From the NCBI GenBank assembly GCA_937901285.1, contig CALCHI010000335.1:1-19290 (forward strand): a DNA stretch of 19,290 bases, in the 5' to 3' direction. The notes beneath the pieces are model-generated. The model did not search any database. It had not been told where the DNA came from and was given only the letters and a program-made list of their open reading frames with translations. A program made the translations under genes and the position numbers. Position 1 is the first letter of the stretch. Every line of letters starts with the position of its first letter. Shown piece after piece: positions 1 to 8,636 of the stretch. This DNA comes from UBA8437 sp003445035 (GTDB lineage Bacteria; Planctomycetota; Planctomycetia; Planctomycetales; Planctomycetaceae).

Positions 1-1
1 G

Positions 2-1168
2 AGGCTGGCCAGGATCGCCGACAAGTGGGCCCTGCTCCGTTCGCTGACCCACCCGTACAACGAACACTCGCAGGGCCATGCCGCGATGCTGACGGGAATG
101 ACCCCCCGCGGTCGCGGCTTCAGTGGCAGCAAGCCGCAGGCAACCGATTACCCCTGCATCGCCAGCGTGGCCGGCACGCAGATGCCTCGCAACAACAACC
201 TGCCCCCGGCGGTGGTGCTGCCCGAGAAACTGGTGCACGTCACCGGCCGTGTCATTCCCGGCCAATTCGCCGGACTGATGGGACCCGAGCACGACCCGTG
301 GTTCATCGAGGCCAACCAGTTCCGTTCAAGCCAGTACTATCACGGGGCCTTTCCGGAATACGGGTTCCACCGCACCACGGGAAAGTACACTCCCGAAAAC
401 TACCGGTACGCCGCCCCCAGCTTCTCGTTGCCACCGGGTGTGCTGGCTCCACGATTCAAGGACCGCGTCGGACTGCTCAATACGATTGACGCCCAGCGGC
501 GGCACCTGGACCGCACCGTGGCCGTCGGCGGGTTCGACCGCTACCGCCAGGAGGCCGTATCGCTGCTGCTCGACGGTGGAGTCCACAAGGCACTCGACGT
601 CCACTCGGCGGACGGTGATCTCCAGGACCGCTACGGGCGGAACAGCTTTGGCTGGAGTTGCCTGATGGCGAGCCAACTGGTCGAGGCGGGTGTCAGCCTG
701 GTCCAGGTCAACCTCGGAAACGACGAGTCGTGGGACACCCATGAAGCCTGCTTCCGCAACATGCGGGAGTACCTGCTGCCGCCGACCGACCGCGCGGTGG
801 CGACGCTGATCGAGGATCTGGATGAACGGGGCCTGCTCGAGGACACCCTGATCGTGATGGCGGGGGAATTCGGACGTACACCGAAGATTGTTCCCTCGAG
901 CCGGACCAAGACACCCGGGCGTGATCACTGGGGACCGGTGCAGACGGTGTTCTTCGCCGGTGGAGATGTCCGCGGTGGAACCGTGGTCGGATCCACCGAC
1001 AAGATCGGCGGCTACCCGGTCGCCAACACGTACAAGCCCGAGAACATGGCGGCGACGATCTACGAACATCTCGGCATCCCCAGAACCGCTGCGTGGCACG
1101 ACAAGCTCGATCGCCCCCACCAGATCTACTACGGCGAACCGATCGTCGAGTTGAAGCAGGGGGCCTGA
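2..1168 (+). CDS. DUF1501 family protein, 5'-truncated by window edge
   Basis: The reading frame is open from base 2 to the TGA at 1166-1168, giving 388 visible residues; the N-terminus lies outside the window. DUF1501 (PF07394) proteins belong to the alkaline phosphatase/sulfatase-like superfamily, are usually Tat-exported, and have no well-established substrate. Visible family motifs are RSLTHPYNEH near the left edge, a WDTH block at visible residues 244-247, EFGRTPK from about 289, and GRDHWGP from about 306, followed by the GG-x-x-RGG segment. In this superfamily such His/Asp/Glu blocks supply metal ligands, so an intact fold is likely. The stop overlaps the start of the next DUF1501 gene by one base (TGATG), which suggests translational coupling. 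The two share the motif order and much of the C-terminal half, so they are paralogues. Family is confident; reaction is unknown. Confidence 0.9.
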   Translation, partial: RLARIADKWALLRSLTHPYNEHSQGHAAMLTGMTPRGRGFSGSKPQATDYPCIASVAGTQMPRNNNLPPAVVLPEKLVHVTGRVIPGQFAGLMGPEHDPWFIEANQFRSSQYYHGAFPEYGFHRTTGKYTPENYRYAAPSFSLPPGVLAPRFKDRVGLLNTIDAQRRHLDRTVAVGGFDRYRQEAVSLLLDGGVHKALDVHSADGDLQDRYGRNSFGWSCLMASQLVEAGVSLVQVNLGNDESWDTHEACFRNMREYLLPPTDRAVATLIEDLDERGLLEDTLIVMAGEFGRTPKIVPSSRTKTPGRDHWGPVQTVFFAGGDVRGGTVVGSTDKIGGYPVANTYKPENMAATIYEHLGIPRTAAWHDKLDRPHQIYYGEPIVELKQGA

Positions 1169-2613
1169 TGGGCTACGTCGATCCCCACTCGCCGATCGCA
1201 CAGGCCCTCTCGCGGCGGACGTTTCTCGTCGCAGGCGCCACCGGGCTCTACGGACTCGATGCGGCCCAGTTGCAGGCGGCCCGGGACAGTGCCGATGCCG
1301 CCGGACCGGGACGGCGGCCGGCCCGGTCCACCATCCTGATCTGGCTCTCCGGCGGCACATCCCACATCGACACCTTCGACCTGAAACCGAAGGCTGCTCG
1401 CGAGTTCCGCGGGCCGTTCGAACCCATCGCGACGTCGGCACCTGGCGTCGAGATCAGTGAGCATCTGCCCCTGCTGGCACAGCAGGCCCATCGGTTTTCG
1501 ATCATCCGGTCCCTGGGGCACTTCCGCCGCGGAACCGGTGATCACCACGCCGGTTACTACTACAACCTCACCGGCCGGGCTCCGGACAACAGCTTCCGCC
1601 AGCTGCTCAACTCCCGCACACCGCGCAAGACCGACTGGCCGTTCATCGGCAGTGTCGTCGGACAGCAGATGCCGCCGCACCCCTACCTGCCCCAGGCGGT
1701 TTCGCTGCCACTGAAACCCGGGGCTCCGCAGTACACCCGACCCGGCCAGTTCGCCGCCAACCTGGGCATCATCCACGACCCGGTCTACGTCTACGGCGAG
1801 ACGGACAACCCGCTAAAATTCACCGCCCCCGCCCTGTCGCTCAACGGTGACATCACGCTCGACCGGCTCAATAACCGCCGTGGCCTGCTCAAGACACTCG
1901 ACACCGCCACCCGCCGACTCGACCGTTCATTTGCCACGCTCGACTGGTCGACCCATCAGCAACGGGCTTTCAGTTTCCTCGGCTCGAAAGCCACCAAGGA
2001 CGCTTTCGACATCGCTTCCGAACCGCAGTCGGTCCGCGAACGGTACGGTGACGACCTGAACGCGATGAGCATGCTGATGGCCCGCCGGCTGGTCGAGGCG
2101 GGTGTGCCCTTCGTGTCAGTCTTCTGGAAAGGTGACAAGAAAGCCGCCGAAAAACTCAACTGCAAGAGCGGCGGCGGCTGGGACACCCATGGCAACAATT
2201 TCGTCTGCCTCGAGAAGTACCTGCTGCCACGCTTTGACCGCCCGTTCTCGGCTCTGCTCGAGGACCTCGACGATCGCGGACTGCTCGATGAAACGGTGGT
2301 GATGGTCAACAGTGAGATGGGCCGCAAACCCAAGATCGGCGACCCGCGGTCGGGAGGCGTCTCGGGACAGGGGCGCGACCACTGGACCCACGCCCAGAGC
2401 ATCCTGCTGGCTGGCGGAGGCATCCGCGGCGGGCAGGCCTATGGCACCTCGGACAAGGTCGGGGCTTACCCCGCCGACAAGCCGGTGGCCCCCGAGGACG
2501 TCGCCAAGACGATCTACCACGCGATGGGGCTGGGCAACCCCGAGGCGATTGACAGCCAGGGTCGGCCTTACCGGATCCTGGAAGAGGGCGAGCCGCTGAC
2601 AGAGCTGTTCTAG
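1168..2613 (+). CDS. DUF1501 family protein with Tat signal (second paralogue)
   Basis: This is a 481-residue protein from the ATG at 1168; the frame extends further upstream to 1093, but that part lies inside the preceding gene. The 1168 start puts a twin-arginine motif (SRRTFL, residues 15-20) and a hydrophobic stretch (VAGATGLYGL) at the N-terminus, as expected for a Tat-exported protein. The family blocks are all present: SGGTSHIDTFD at 61-71, WDTH at 338-341, EMGRKPK from 383, and GRDHW at 402-406. The usual EFGR block reads EMGR here. DUF1501 proteins are alkaline-phosphatase-superfamily-like and extracytoplasmic; the substrate is unknown. The gene is probably co-transcribed with the upstream paralogue. 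It ends only 9 bp from the convergent cytochrome gene, and a GC hairpin spans the junction. Confidence 0.92.
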   Translation: MGYVDPHSPIAQALSRRTFLVAGATGLYGLDAAQLQAARDSADAAGPGRRPARSTILIWLSGGTSHIDTFDLKPKAAREFRGPFEPIATSAPGVEISEHLPLLAQQAHRFSIIRSLGHFRRGTGDHHAGYYYNLTGRAPDNSFRQLLNSRTPRKTDWPFIGSVVGQQMPPHPYLPQAVSLPLKPGAPQYTRPGQFAANLGIIHDPVYVYGETDNPLKFTAPALSLNGDITLDRLNNRRGLLKTLDTATRRLDRSFATLDWSTHQQRAFSFLGSKATKDAFDIASEPQSVRERYGDDLNAMSMLMARRLVEAGVPFVSVFWKGDKKAAEKLNCKSGGGWDTHGNNFVCLEKYLLPRFDRPFSALLEDLDDRGLLDETVVMVNSEMGRKPKIGDPRSGGVSGQGRDHWTHAQSILLAGGGIRGGQAYGTSDKVGAYPADKPVAPEDVAKTIYHAMGLGNPEAIDSQGRPYRILEEGEPLTELF

Positions 2614-2615
2614 TC

Positions 2616-2631
2616 CGGCGGGCTACCGCCG
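2616..2631. terminator. GC hairpin at convergent gene junction
   Basis: A perfect 6-bp inverted repeat (CGGCGG, loop GCTA, CCGCCG) lies between the DUF1501 stop (2611-2613) and the stop of the convergent cytochrome gene (2623-2625, inside the loop). There is no T-run on either side, so it is not a canonical intrinsic terminator. A bidirectional transcription end or mRNA-stabilising structure is an inference. Confidence 0.3.
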
Positions 2632-4500
2632 CCTGAGCCGCCTGCCGATCTGTTCGACCTTCCGCTCCTGCTCCCGGGCGTCCGCGGCCCGGCCCGCCTT
2701 GTGAAGGAACCGGGCCAGCGACCTCCTGAGATCCAACACCGTGGGATCCCGCGCCAGGCCCCGTTCGGCCATGCGGATCGCCTCGTCCAGCTTCCCCGCC
2801 GACTCGAGCATGTCGGCATACGGACCGTGGGCCTCCCCGTCGTTGGGGTTCAGTTCCAGCAGCCGACGGAAGTGCCTGGCCGCCGAAGCGTCGTCTGTCG
2901 CGTAGCCGATCAGGCCCAGGTAAGTGAGGTAGGGCTCGGAATCGGGCCGGCTCCGCAGTGCCCGTTCGAGTTCCTTTTTCGCAGCGGCCAGATTGCGGGC
3001 CCGAAACCAGGCGAAACCGAGCCGACCCCGAATCTCGGTGTCGTCCGGATCGTCGGCAAGGATCTGTTCGAACCGCTTCCTCGCCCGTGTCGCCAGTTCC
3101 CGATCACCGGCATCGGCGGCCTGCCGGAACCACGCCAGGGCGTCGGCCCGGCGTCGCTCACCATCGGAGAGGTGCTGGTCCATGGTGCCAAACGGCTGCC
3201 AGTCACCGCCGACAGACTCGCGTTCGACATCGCGGACCGCCCGGGTTTGCGACATCCGCCGTACCACCCGGTGATCCGCCTGCGTGGTGTGCGCCACGTC
3301 CCGGGAGTGAAGCTTCGGCATGTGGCAGGCGATGCACGAACCGGCGGCCGGAGCCTTCTGCTGCTCGGCGGTCGGCAGAGAACAACCGCGTTTGTCGTGA
3401 CAACTGTTGCAGCGGGACTTGTAGAACGATGCCCGCTCATCAGCCGTCGGTGCCCGGTGCGGATCGTGACACGTCGTGCATCGCATCCCTCCTTCGGATC
3501 CCTGGAAACACCGGCTGGCGTGCATCTGTTCGACGTGGCTGGTGAACAACGGACGGCCTTCTCCGTCAAACGGCGATTCGGCCACGTAGACCGTCCAGGT
3601 CTTCCCCAGCGGCTCACCGGGCCGGAAATCGTCAAACCGCTTGCCGGGACGCAGAACGCGGATTTTCCCTTCCAGGTGGCACTGGTTGCAGATGTCATCC
3701 TGCAGGTGACCGGCCAGCTTGCCGGAACTCACAATCAGCGGGTCAACGGCGTTCACAGAAGACGACGAACTGTACAGATCGACGTGTTGTCCACCCGGGC
3801 CGTGACATCGTTCGCAACCGATCGAGATTTCGTGGAAGGGATTCTCGGCCACGTAACGATCGACGGAACCGGCGGAGGCCACGGCAGGTCGCCCCGAATG
3901 ACACGCGAGGCAGTCTCCACCCACGCGGCGACCAAACCGGTAATGCAAATCCGGGGGGTAGCCGGGCGAGAGTCCCCACGAGGAGGTCTGGCTGTACCAG
4001 GTGATCGGAGATTCGAACAGCAGTTCCTTTCGCTGCAACAGGTAGCTGCGGCCTTTGACACCCGCACCGATCGCAAACTGCACCGTCTCCGCCTGGTCGT
4101 ACAGCACACCACCGTCGTCGTCGAACATCACCTCGTGGTGGAACACTTCACCGTCACGTCGCTCGATATGATAGGTCCGCTGTCCACCAACGAATCGTTG
4201 TCGATCGGCATCGAAGTCCTCGATCAATTCGGCCGTGCCAACCGGTTGCAGCGTGCGAGCCATCGGGTGCCGCGAGTAGTCGGCTGCGATTTGTTGATGG
4301 CATTCGGCACAGGCCCGGCTGCCGACGTAGTTGTTCTCCGACGGATCCTCGCCGGTGCCGCCAGCTCCGGGCTTTCCGGCCAGTTCCTCATCACGTTCCC
4401 AGCCAAACCAGGCCACGAACCCGATGACCGCCACCAGGGCAATCAGCAGTCCGGCGCGAGGCATTTTCTCGACGCCACGATCTTCCGACGGTGTATCCAT
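2623..4500 (-). CDS. Membrane-anchored heptahaem cytochrome c (c554-like) with C-terminal TPR repeats
   Basis: Counted from the ATG at 4500, the protein has 625 residues. A hydrophobic segment at about 16-34 (LLIALVAVIGFVAWFGW) looks like an uncleaved signal anchor. Seven CxxCH haem-binding motifs follow: CAECH (64), CLACH (197), CERCH (229), CNQCH (271), CTTCH (341), CNSCH (364) and CIACH (389), so seven c-type haems are predicted outside the cytoplasm. Residues of about 450-625 form TPR-like helical pairs (for example the segment around LERALRSRP and the LLELNPNDGEAHGPYADML segment) that would bind a protein partner. The arrangement fits the cytochrome c554-type multihaem/TPR proteins of planctomycetes and acidobacteria; electron transfer is inferred. 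A serine-rich linker (residues 244-248) separates haems 3 and 4. A GTG at 4524, 4 nt after the upstream stop, and an ATG at 4464 are alternative starts. It is the last gene of a minus-strand cluster. Confidence 0.88.
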   Translation of the reverse strand: MDTPSEDRGVEKMPRAGLLIALVAVIGFVAWFGWERDEELAGKPGAGGTGEDPSENNYVGSRACAECHQQIAADYSRHPMARTLQPVGTAELIEDFDADRQRFVGGQRTYHIERRDGEVFHHEVMFDDDGGVLYDQAETVQFAIGAGVKGRSYLLQRKELLFESPITWYSQTSSWGLSPGYPPDLHYRFGRRVGGDCLACHSGRPAVASAGSVDRYVAENPFHEISIGCERCHGPGGQHVDLYSSSSSVNAVDPLIVSSGKLAGHLQDDICNQCHLEGKIRVLRPGKRFDDFRPGEPLGKTWTVYVAESPFDGEGRPLFTSHVEQMHASRCFQGSEGGMRCTTCHDPHRAPTADERASFYKSRCNSCHDKRGCSLPTAEQQKAPAAGSCIACHMPKLHSRDVAHTTQADHRVVRRMSQTRAVRDVERESVGGDWQPFGTMDQHLSDGERRRADALAWFRQAADAGDRELATRARKRFEQILADDPDDTEIRGRLGFAWFRARNLAAAKKELERALRSRPDSEPYLTYLGLIGYATDDASAARHFRRLLELNPNDGEAHGPYADMLESAGKLDEAIRMAERGLARDPTVLDLRRSLARFLHKAGRAADAREQERKVEQIGRRLRRR

Positions 4501-4528
4501 CACATCCGAACCCGCTCGGTCCACCGGT

Positions 4529-5959
4529 TCACGCCAGTAACCCGGAGATCACACGTGCCCCGGTCAGCGACGGATCGGTCAGTGTCTCCTCACGGCCGGC
4601 GTGCTCGTAAACCAGGGATTCGTGGTCCATCCCCAGCTGCTGCAGGACGGTGGCATGGAAATCGGCCACGCTGACCTTGTCGACGGCCGCCGCGTAACCC
4701 ACCTCGTCGCTGGCTCCGTGAGCATACCCCGCTTTGAAACCCCCACCGGCCACCAACAGACTGAAAGCGTTGCGGTTGTGGTCGCGTCCCGTGCCGTTCT
4801 GGGAAACCGGGAGCCGCCCGAACTCCCCCGACCAGATGACGATCGTCTCGTCGAGCAGACCCCGCTGCTTGAGGTCGGTGATCAAGCCGGCCGTCGGCAG
4901 GTCGCAGTTGGCGCAGATACTGCCCAGGTTCTGGCGGGTTCCGCTGTGGGAATCCCAGGGCTGGAACGGCTTTGGGTGAATCTGGACGAACCGCACGCCC
5001 GCTTCAACCAGCTTGCGGGCCATCAGGCACCGTCGCCCGTACGGCTCGGTCGTCTTGTTGTCGAGCCCGTAGAGTTTGCCGGTGGCGGCGGTTTCCTTCG
5101 AGATATCCAGCACGTCAGCAGCGGCCAGTTGCATCCGCGCCGCCAGCTCGTAGTTCTGGATCCGCGCCTCCAGTTCGCTCTCGCCCGGCAATAGTCTCTG
5201 GTGGATCCGGTTGAGCTTGCTGAGGAAATCGAGGTTGTTCCGCTGCTCGGTGGCCGACACTGGAATCGACGATTTGAGGTTCAGCACCGGCGTGCCACTG
5301 CTGGAAAACTCGGTTCCGCGATGCTGCGCCGGCAGCCAGCCGTTGGTCCACGTCAGCGTGCCACTGGTGTTGTAGCCCGAGGGGTCCCGCAACACGACGT
5401 AACCGGGCAGACTGTTGTTCTCGGTTCCCAGCCCATAACTGATCCAGGCTCCCAGTGCCGGGCGATCCTGGAAGATCTTCCCGGTCATGAACATCACCAG
5501 CGCTTCGGTGTGGTTGTTGTGGCCGGTGTGCATCGAGCGGACCACGGTCATATCATCGATCACGCTGCCGATGCCGGGGATGACCTCGGAAAGCTCGATG
5601 CCGGAGGCACCGTAGTGACGGAACCGGAACGGCGTGTTCATCAACTTGTTCTGCTCGCTCCCGGGCTGGAACATCTCGACCTTGATCGAGTGCTGCTTGC
5701 CGTCGAACTTCTCCAGCGCGGGTTTTCGCTCGAAGAGGTCCATCTGGCTAGGACCGCCGTTCTGCATCATCAGGATGACCGACTTGGCACGTGGCCGAGC
5801 GTGAGGTGTCTGCGCCGCAGTGGCACGGGCCGTCGACCCGGCCAGCAGGCTCTTCAGTGCCAGGCTGCCAAAGCCCAGGCTGCCCAGCTGAAGCATCCGC
5901 CGCCGCGACATCGGCAACACCGGAGACATGCCGGTCGCAGGAATGGTATGGAGTGACAT
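4529..5959 (-). CDS. DUF1501 family protein with Tat signal (third paralogue)
   Basis: This is a 476-residue protein. A twin-arginine motif (MSRRRMLQLG, residues 17-26) precedes a hydrophobic stretch, so Tat export is expected. The alkaline-phosphatase-superfamily blocks are NGGPSQMDLF (67-76), WDSH (335-338), EFGRLP (379-384) and GRDHNRNAF (391-399). The GGPSQ and WDSH forms differ from the GGTSH and WDTH forms of the paralogues at the left of the window, so this is a different DUF1501 subgroup. That subgroup is commonly encoded directly after PSCyt1/DUF1549/DUF1553 proteins in planctomycetes, and that is the arrangement here: the upstream gene ends 15 bp before this ATG. The downstream cytochrome gene starts within about 30 bp of this stop. 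Substrate and reaction are unknown; family assignment is secure. Confidence 0.93.
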   Translation of the reverse strand: MSLHTIPATGMSPVLPMSRRRMLQLGSLGFGSLALKSLLAGSTARATAAQTPHARPRAKSVILMMQNGGPSQMDLFERKPALEKFDGKQHSIKVEMFQPGSEQNKLMNTPFRFRHYGASGIELSEVIPGIGSVIDDMTVVRSMHTGHNNHTEALVMFMTGKIFQDRPALGAWISYGLGTENNSLPGYVVLRDPSGYNTSGTLTWTNGWLPAQHRGTEFSSSGTPVLNLKSSIPVSATEQRNNLDFLSKLNRIHQRLLPGESELEARIQNYELAARMQLAAADVLDISKETAATGKLYGLDNKTTEPYGRRCLMARKLVEAGVRFVQIHPKPFQPWDSHSGTRQNLGSICANCDLPTAGLITDLKQRGLLDETIVIWSGEFGRLPVSQNGTGRDHNRNAFSLLVAGGGFKAGYAHGASDEVGYAAAVDKVSVADFHATVLQQLGMDHESLVYEHAGREETLTDPSLTGARVISGLLA

Positions 5960-5974
5960 GGAACAAGGTCCGAC

Positions 5975-8590
5975 TCAGGGGACGTAAAGGAACTCGCTGG
6001 TGTTCAGCAGCATGTGGCAGAGGTGCTCGAGCGGCCGGTCGGTCGACCCATTCGTGTTCTTCGCCCCGGACAGTTCGACCGCCTGGCGTCTCAACAGTTC
6101 GATGGCCAGCCCCTGTTCCTCTTCGGACGGAGGCCGACTCAGCGACAGTCGAAACGCCCGGTCGATCCGGGCCGCCTGGTCGCCGCCGGGCGTTTCGGAC
6201 CGCACCCGTGCGGCAAACAGCCGCGCCCGATTCATGGCGAACGAGCCATTGAGCATCACCAGCGACTGAAGCACCACGGCCGACGAGTCGCGGCGGGTGC
6301 AGTTGTTGGCCACCGTCGGCTGGTCGAAAACACTCAACTCCGTCGGGTGATAGTTGCGGCGGCAGGTCAGGTACAGGCTGCGACGATTGACGTCACCGGG
6401 CCGAGCCAGCTTGCTGGAATCGATCACCACGCTGCTGTCACTGTTGGCCTTGATCGGAACAGCCGGTCCCCCCTGGAGGAGATCGACCTGGCCACTGACG
6501 GCCAGCACACTGTCGCGAACCGCTTCGGATTCCAGCCGCTTCAGGGGCCGATGCCACAACAGATGATTGGCCGGATCAATCGTCTTGGCCCGATTCCATT
6601 CGGCCGCCGACCGCGATGTGGACTGGCGATAGGTCGATGACAACAGCACCTGGCGATGCACCCGCTTGAGGCTCCAGCCGTTGTCGACCAGTTCACGAGC
6701 CAGCCAGTCGAGAAGTTTAGGATGAGTGGGCTCGGTACCCGAGAGTCCGAAGTTGGCCGGAGTCGAGACCAGGCCGGTGCCGAAATACCGCATCCACATC
6801 CGGTTGACGATCACCCGGGCGGTGACGGGGTGATCCGCGCGGGTCAGCCAGCGGGCAAAGGCCAGCCGTCGCCCGCTGCTGGCGGGTTTCTGACCGGGAC
6901 CCGATGAAGGGATCACGGTCGGTCGGCCGGGCGGGTCCAAAATCAACGGCACGCCGGGTTTCACCTCCGGCCCCGGCGTCGTGTAGTCGCCCCGGCGGTA
7001 AAGATAGGTCGGGGCAGGCGGGCCGGTTTCCCAGGCCACCCGGATCGTCTCGTACGACTGCCGCGTGGAATTCAGCCGAGCGATCTCTGACTCGGCCGTG
7101 GTCACTGTCATTCGTTCGGCCGCAGCCAGATTCCGGTTCACCTCGTCCGGCGAAACCACCAGCAGAGGTCCAAGCTTCAGGGCGAGATACGCCTGCACGG
7201 GATTCCGTTTGTCCTTGGGAACCCCGACGGCCGCATCGGTATCGGCCCGGACCGGTTCCGGCAGCGCGGCCAGCTTCACCGCTTTCAGCCGCTTCGAGAC
7301 GTTTGCCCGCACCGCAGCAGCCCGCTGCTTCAATTCGCCAACGCGGGCATCAATCCGACCGTTGTGCTTGTCGATCCGAATCTTGTGACTGGGCGAGACG
7401 GTGTACAGATGCCGCTGGTCGGCCTGGATCCAGTTCTGCACGTCCAGCGACGGGGTGAAGATCGCAGCCAGGCGGTAGTAGTCGGCCTGGCTGATCGGGT
7501 CGAATTTGTGCGAGTGACACTGGGCACAATGGACCGTCAGTCCCAGCAGTGAGGTCGAGACCGTCTGGAGCGTCTCGTAGAGCACCTGGTGACGGATGTC
7601 GGCGGTGTTGAGTTCCGGCGAGGAGGTCGAATCGCGGGCGTGCCGCAGGAACCCGGTGGCGACCAGCTGCTCGAGCTGTTCAGGGGCAAGACGGTCGGCG
7701 TCGCGCCATTCGGCCAATTCGTCACCGGCCACCTGCTCGACCAGGAACTCGTCGAACGGCTTGTCAGCGTTGTAGGACCGGACCACGTAGTCACGGTAGC
7801 GCCAGACACCGGGAGCCAGCTTGATTCCCCCGGCGTCGTTGTCGGCCCCGATGATGTCGACGTAGCCTGCGACATCCAGCCAGTAACGTCCCCAGCGTTC
7901 CCCGTACCTCGGGTCGGCCAGCACACGATCGACGAGCCGGGTCCATGCTCCCGGTCGCCGGTCGGCGAGAAATCGATCGACCTCCTCGGGGTCGGGAGGC
8001 AACCCGAGCACGTCAAGGTGGGCCCGGCGAACCAGCGCCGTCCGACTCGCCTCAGCAGCCAAATCCAGTCCGGCGGCTTCGAGTCGTGACAGCACAAACG
8101 TGTCAACTGGCGTGGCCACCCGGCTGGAAGCCGCCACCGCGGGCAGATCAGCCCGCACGGGGGGACGGTACGCCCACCACTGGCGATCAGATTCCTCCAG
8201 GGCCGGCTCCTCGGCATCGTCCAGATCACGGGCGACATAGCGCGCCCGGGCTCCACCCACCACCCACGCCTTGATCGTCTCGATGTGTGCTGCGGTGGGT
8301 TTGAGCTCCTTCCCGGGCGGCATCTGACCGCCGACCAGTTTCTGCACCAACAGGCTCTTTTCGAGACTCCCGGCGACGACGGCCGGACCGTGCTTGCCGC
8401 CCCTTTTGATCAGGGGCAGTGACCGGAGATCGAGTCCCGCCTGGCGGCCCTCACCTCCGTGGCACTTCCAGCAGTAAGTCTTGAGCAGCCCGTAAACGCG
8501 GTCCTCGAATAACGGACCATCGGCAGCCACCGCCGAGGACGGGCCGGACGACAGGATCACGAAAAACAGCAGTAACCAGCGGACCATCAT
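5975..8590 (-). CDS. PSCyt1-DUF1549-DUF1553 exported cytochrome-like protein
   Basis: This is an 871-residue protein. It starts with a Sec-type signal peptide (hydrophobic WLLLFFVILSS, likely cleavage near residue 23). The planctomycete cytochrome-C-like domain PSCyt1 follows, with a single CWKCH haem site at 40-44 and a downstream QMPPG segment (89-93) that may supply the axial Met ligand. DUF1549 occupies about 160-375 and includes RYGERWGRYWLDVAGY and a second CxxCH at 355-359, in the conserved context HCAQCHSHKFDP. A variable linker leads to DUF1553 from about 574 (RRLAFARWLT, ARVIVNRMW) to near the C-terminus. The role of these proteins is not established; the haem sites suggest extracytoplasmic redox activity. 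Two adjacent ATG codons (8590 and 8587) are possible starts; no Shine-Dalgarno is visible. It lies 46 bp after the SPINDLY gene and 15 bp before the DUF1501 gene. Confidence 0.93.
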   Translation of the reverse strand: MMVRWLLLFFVILSSGPSSAVAADGPLFEDRVYGLLKTYCWKCHGGEGRQAGLDLRSLPLIKRGGKHGPAVVAGSLEKSLLVQKLVGGQMPPGKELKPTAAHIETIKAWVVGGARARYVARDLDDAEEPALEESDRQWWAYRPPVRADLPAVAASSRVATPVDTFVLSRLEAAGLDLAAEASRTALVRRAHLDVLGLPPDPEEVDRFLADRRPGAWTRLVDRVLADPRYGERWGRYWLDVAGYVDIIGADNDAGGIKLAPGVWRYRDYVVRSYNADKPFDEFLVEQVAGDELAEWRDADRLAPEQLEQLVATGFLRHARDSTSSPELNTADIRHQVLYETLQTVSTSLLGLTVHCAQCHSHKFDPISQADYYRLAAIFTPSLDVQNWIQADQRHLYTVSPSHKIRIDKHNGRIDARVGELKQRAAAVRANVSKRLKAVKLAALPEPVRADTDAAVGVPKDKRNPVQAYLALKLGPLLVVSPDEVNRNLAAAERMTVTTAESEIARLNSTRQSYETIRVAWETGPPAPTYLYRRGDYTTPGPEVKPGVPLILDPPGRPTVIPSSGPGQKPASSGRRLAFARWLTRADHPVTARVIVNRMWMRYFGTGLVSTPANFGLSGTEPTHPKLLDWLARELVDNGWSLKRVHRQVLLSSTYRQSTSRSAAEWNRAKTIDPANHLLWHRPLKRLESEAVRDSVLAVSGQVDLLQGGPAVPIKANSDSSVVIDSSKLARPGDVNRRSLYLTCRRNYHPTELSVFDQPTVANNCTRRDSSAVVLQSLVMLNGSFAMNRARLFAARVRSETPGGDQAARIDRAFRLSLSRPPSEEEQGLAIELLRRQAVELSGAKNTNGSTDRPLEHLCHMLLNTSEFLYVP

Positions 8591-8636
8591 GAAGCGAGAT
8601 CGTCACGAGGACGGTTTCAGGGTCATCAACGCTGCA

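Noticed and set aside
2701..4674. 657-codon plus-strand ORF antisense to the cytochrome gene
   Set aside because: The translation has no recognisable domain, while the opposite strand encodes seven CxxCH motifs and TPRs. High GC lengthens antisense frames.
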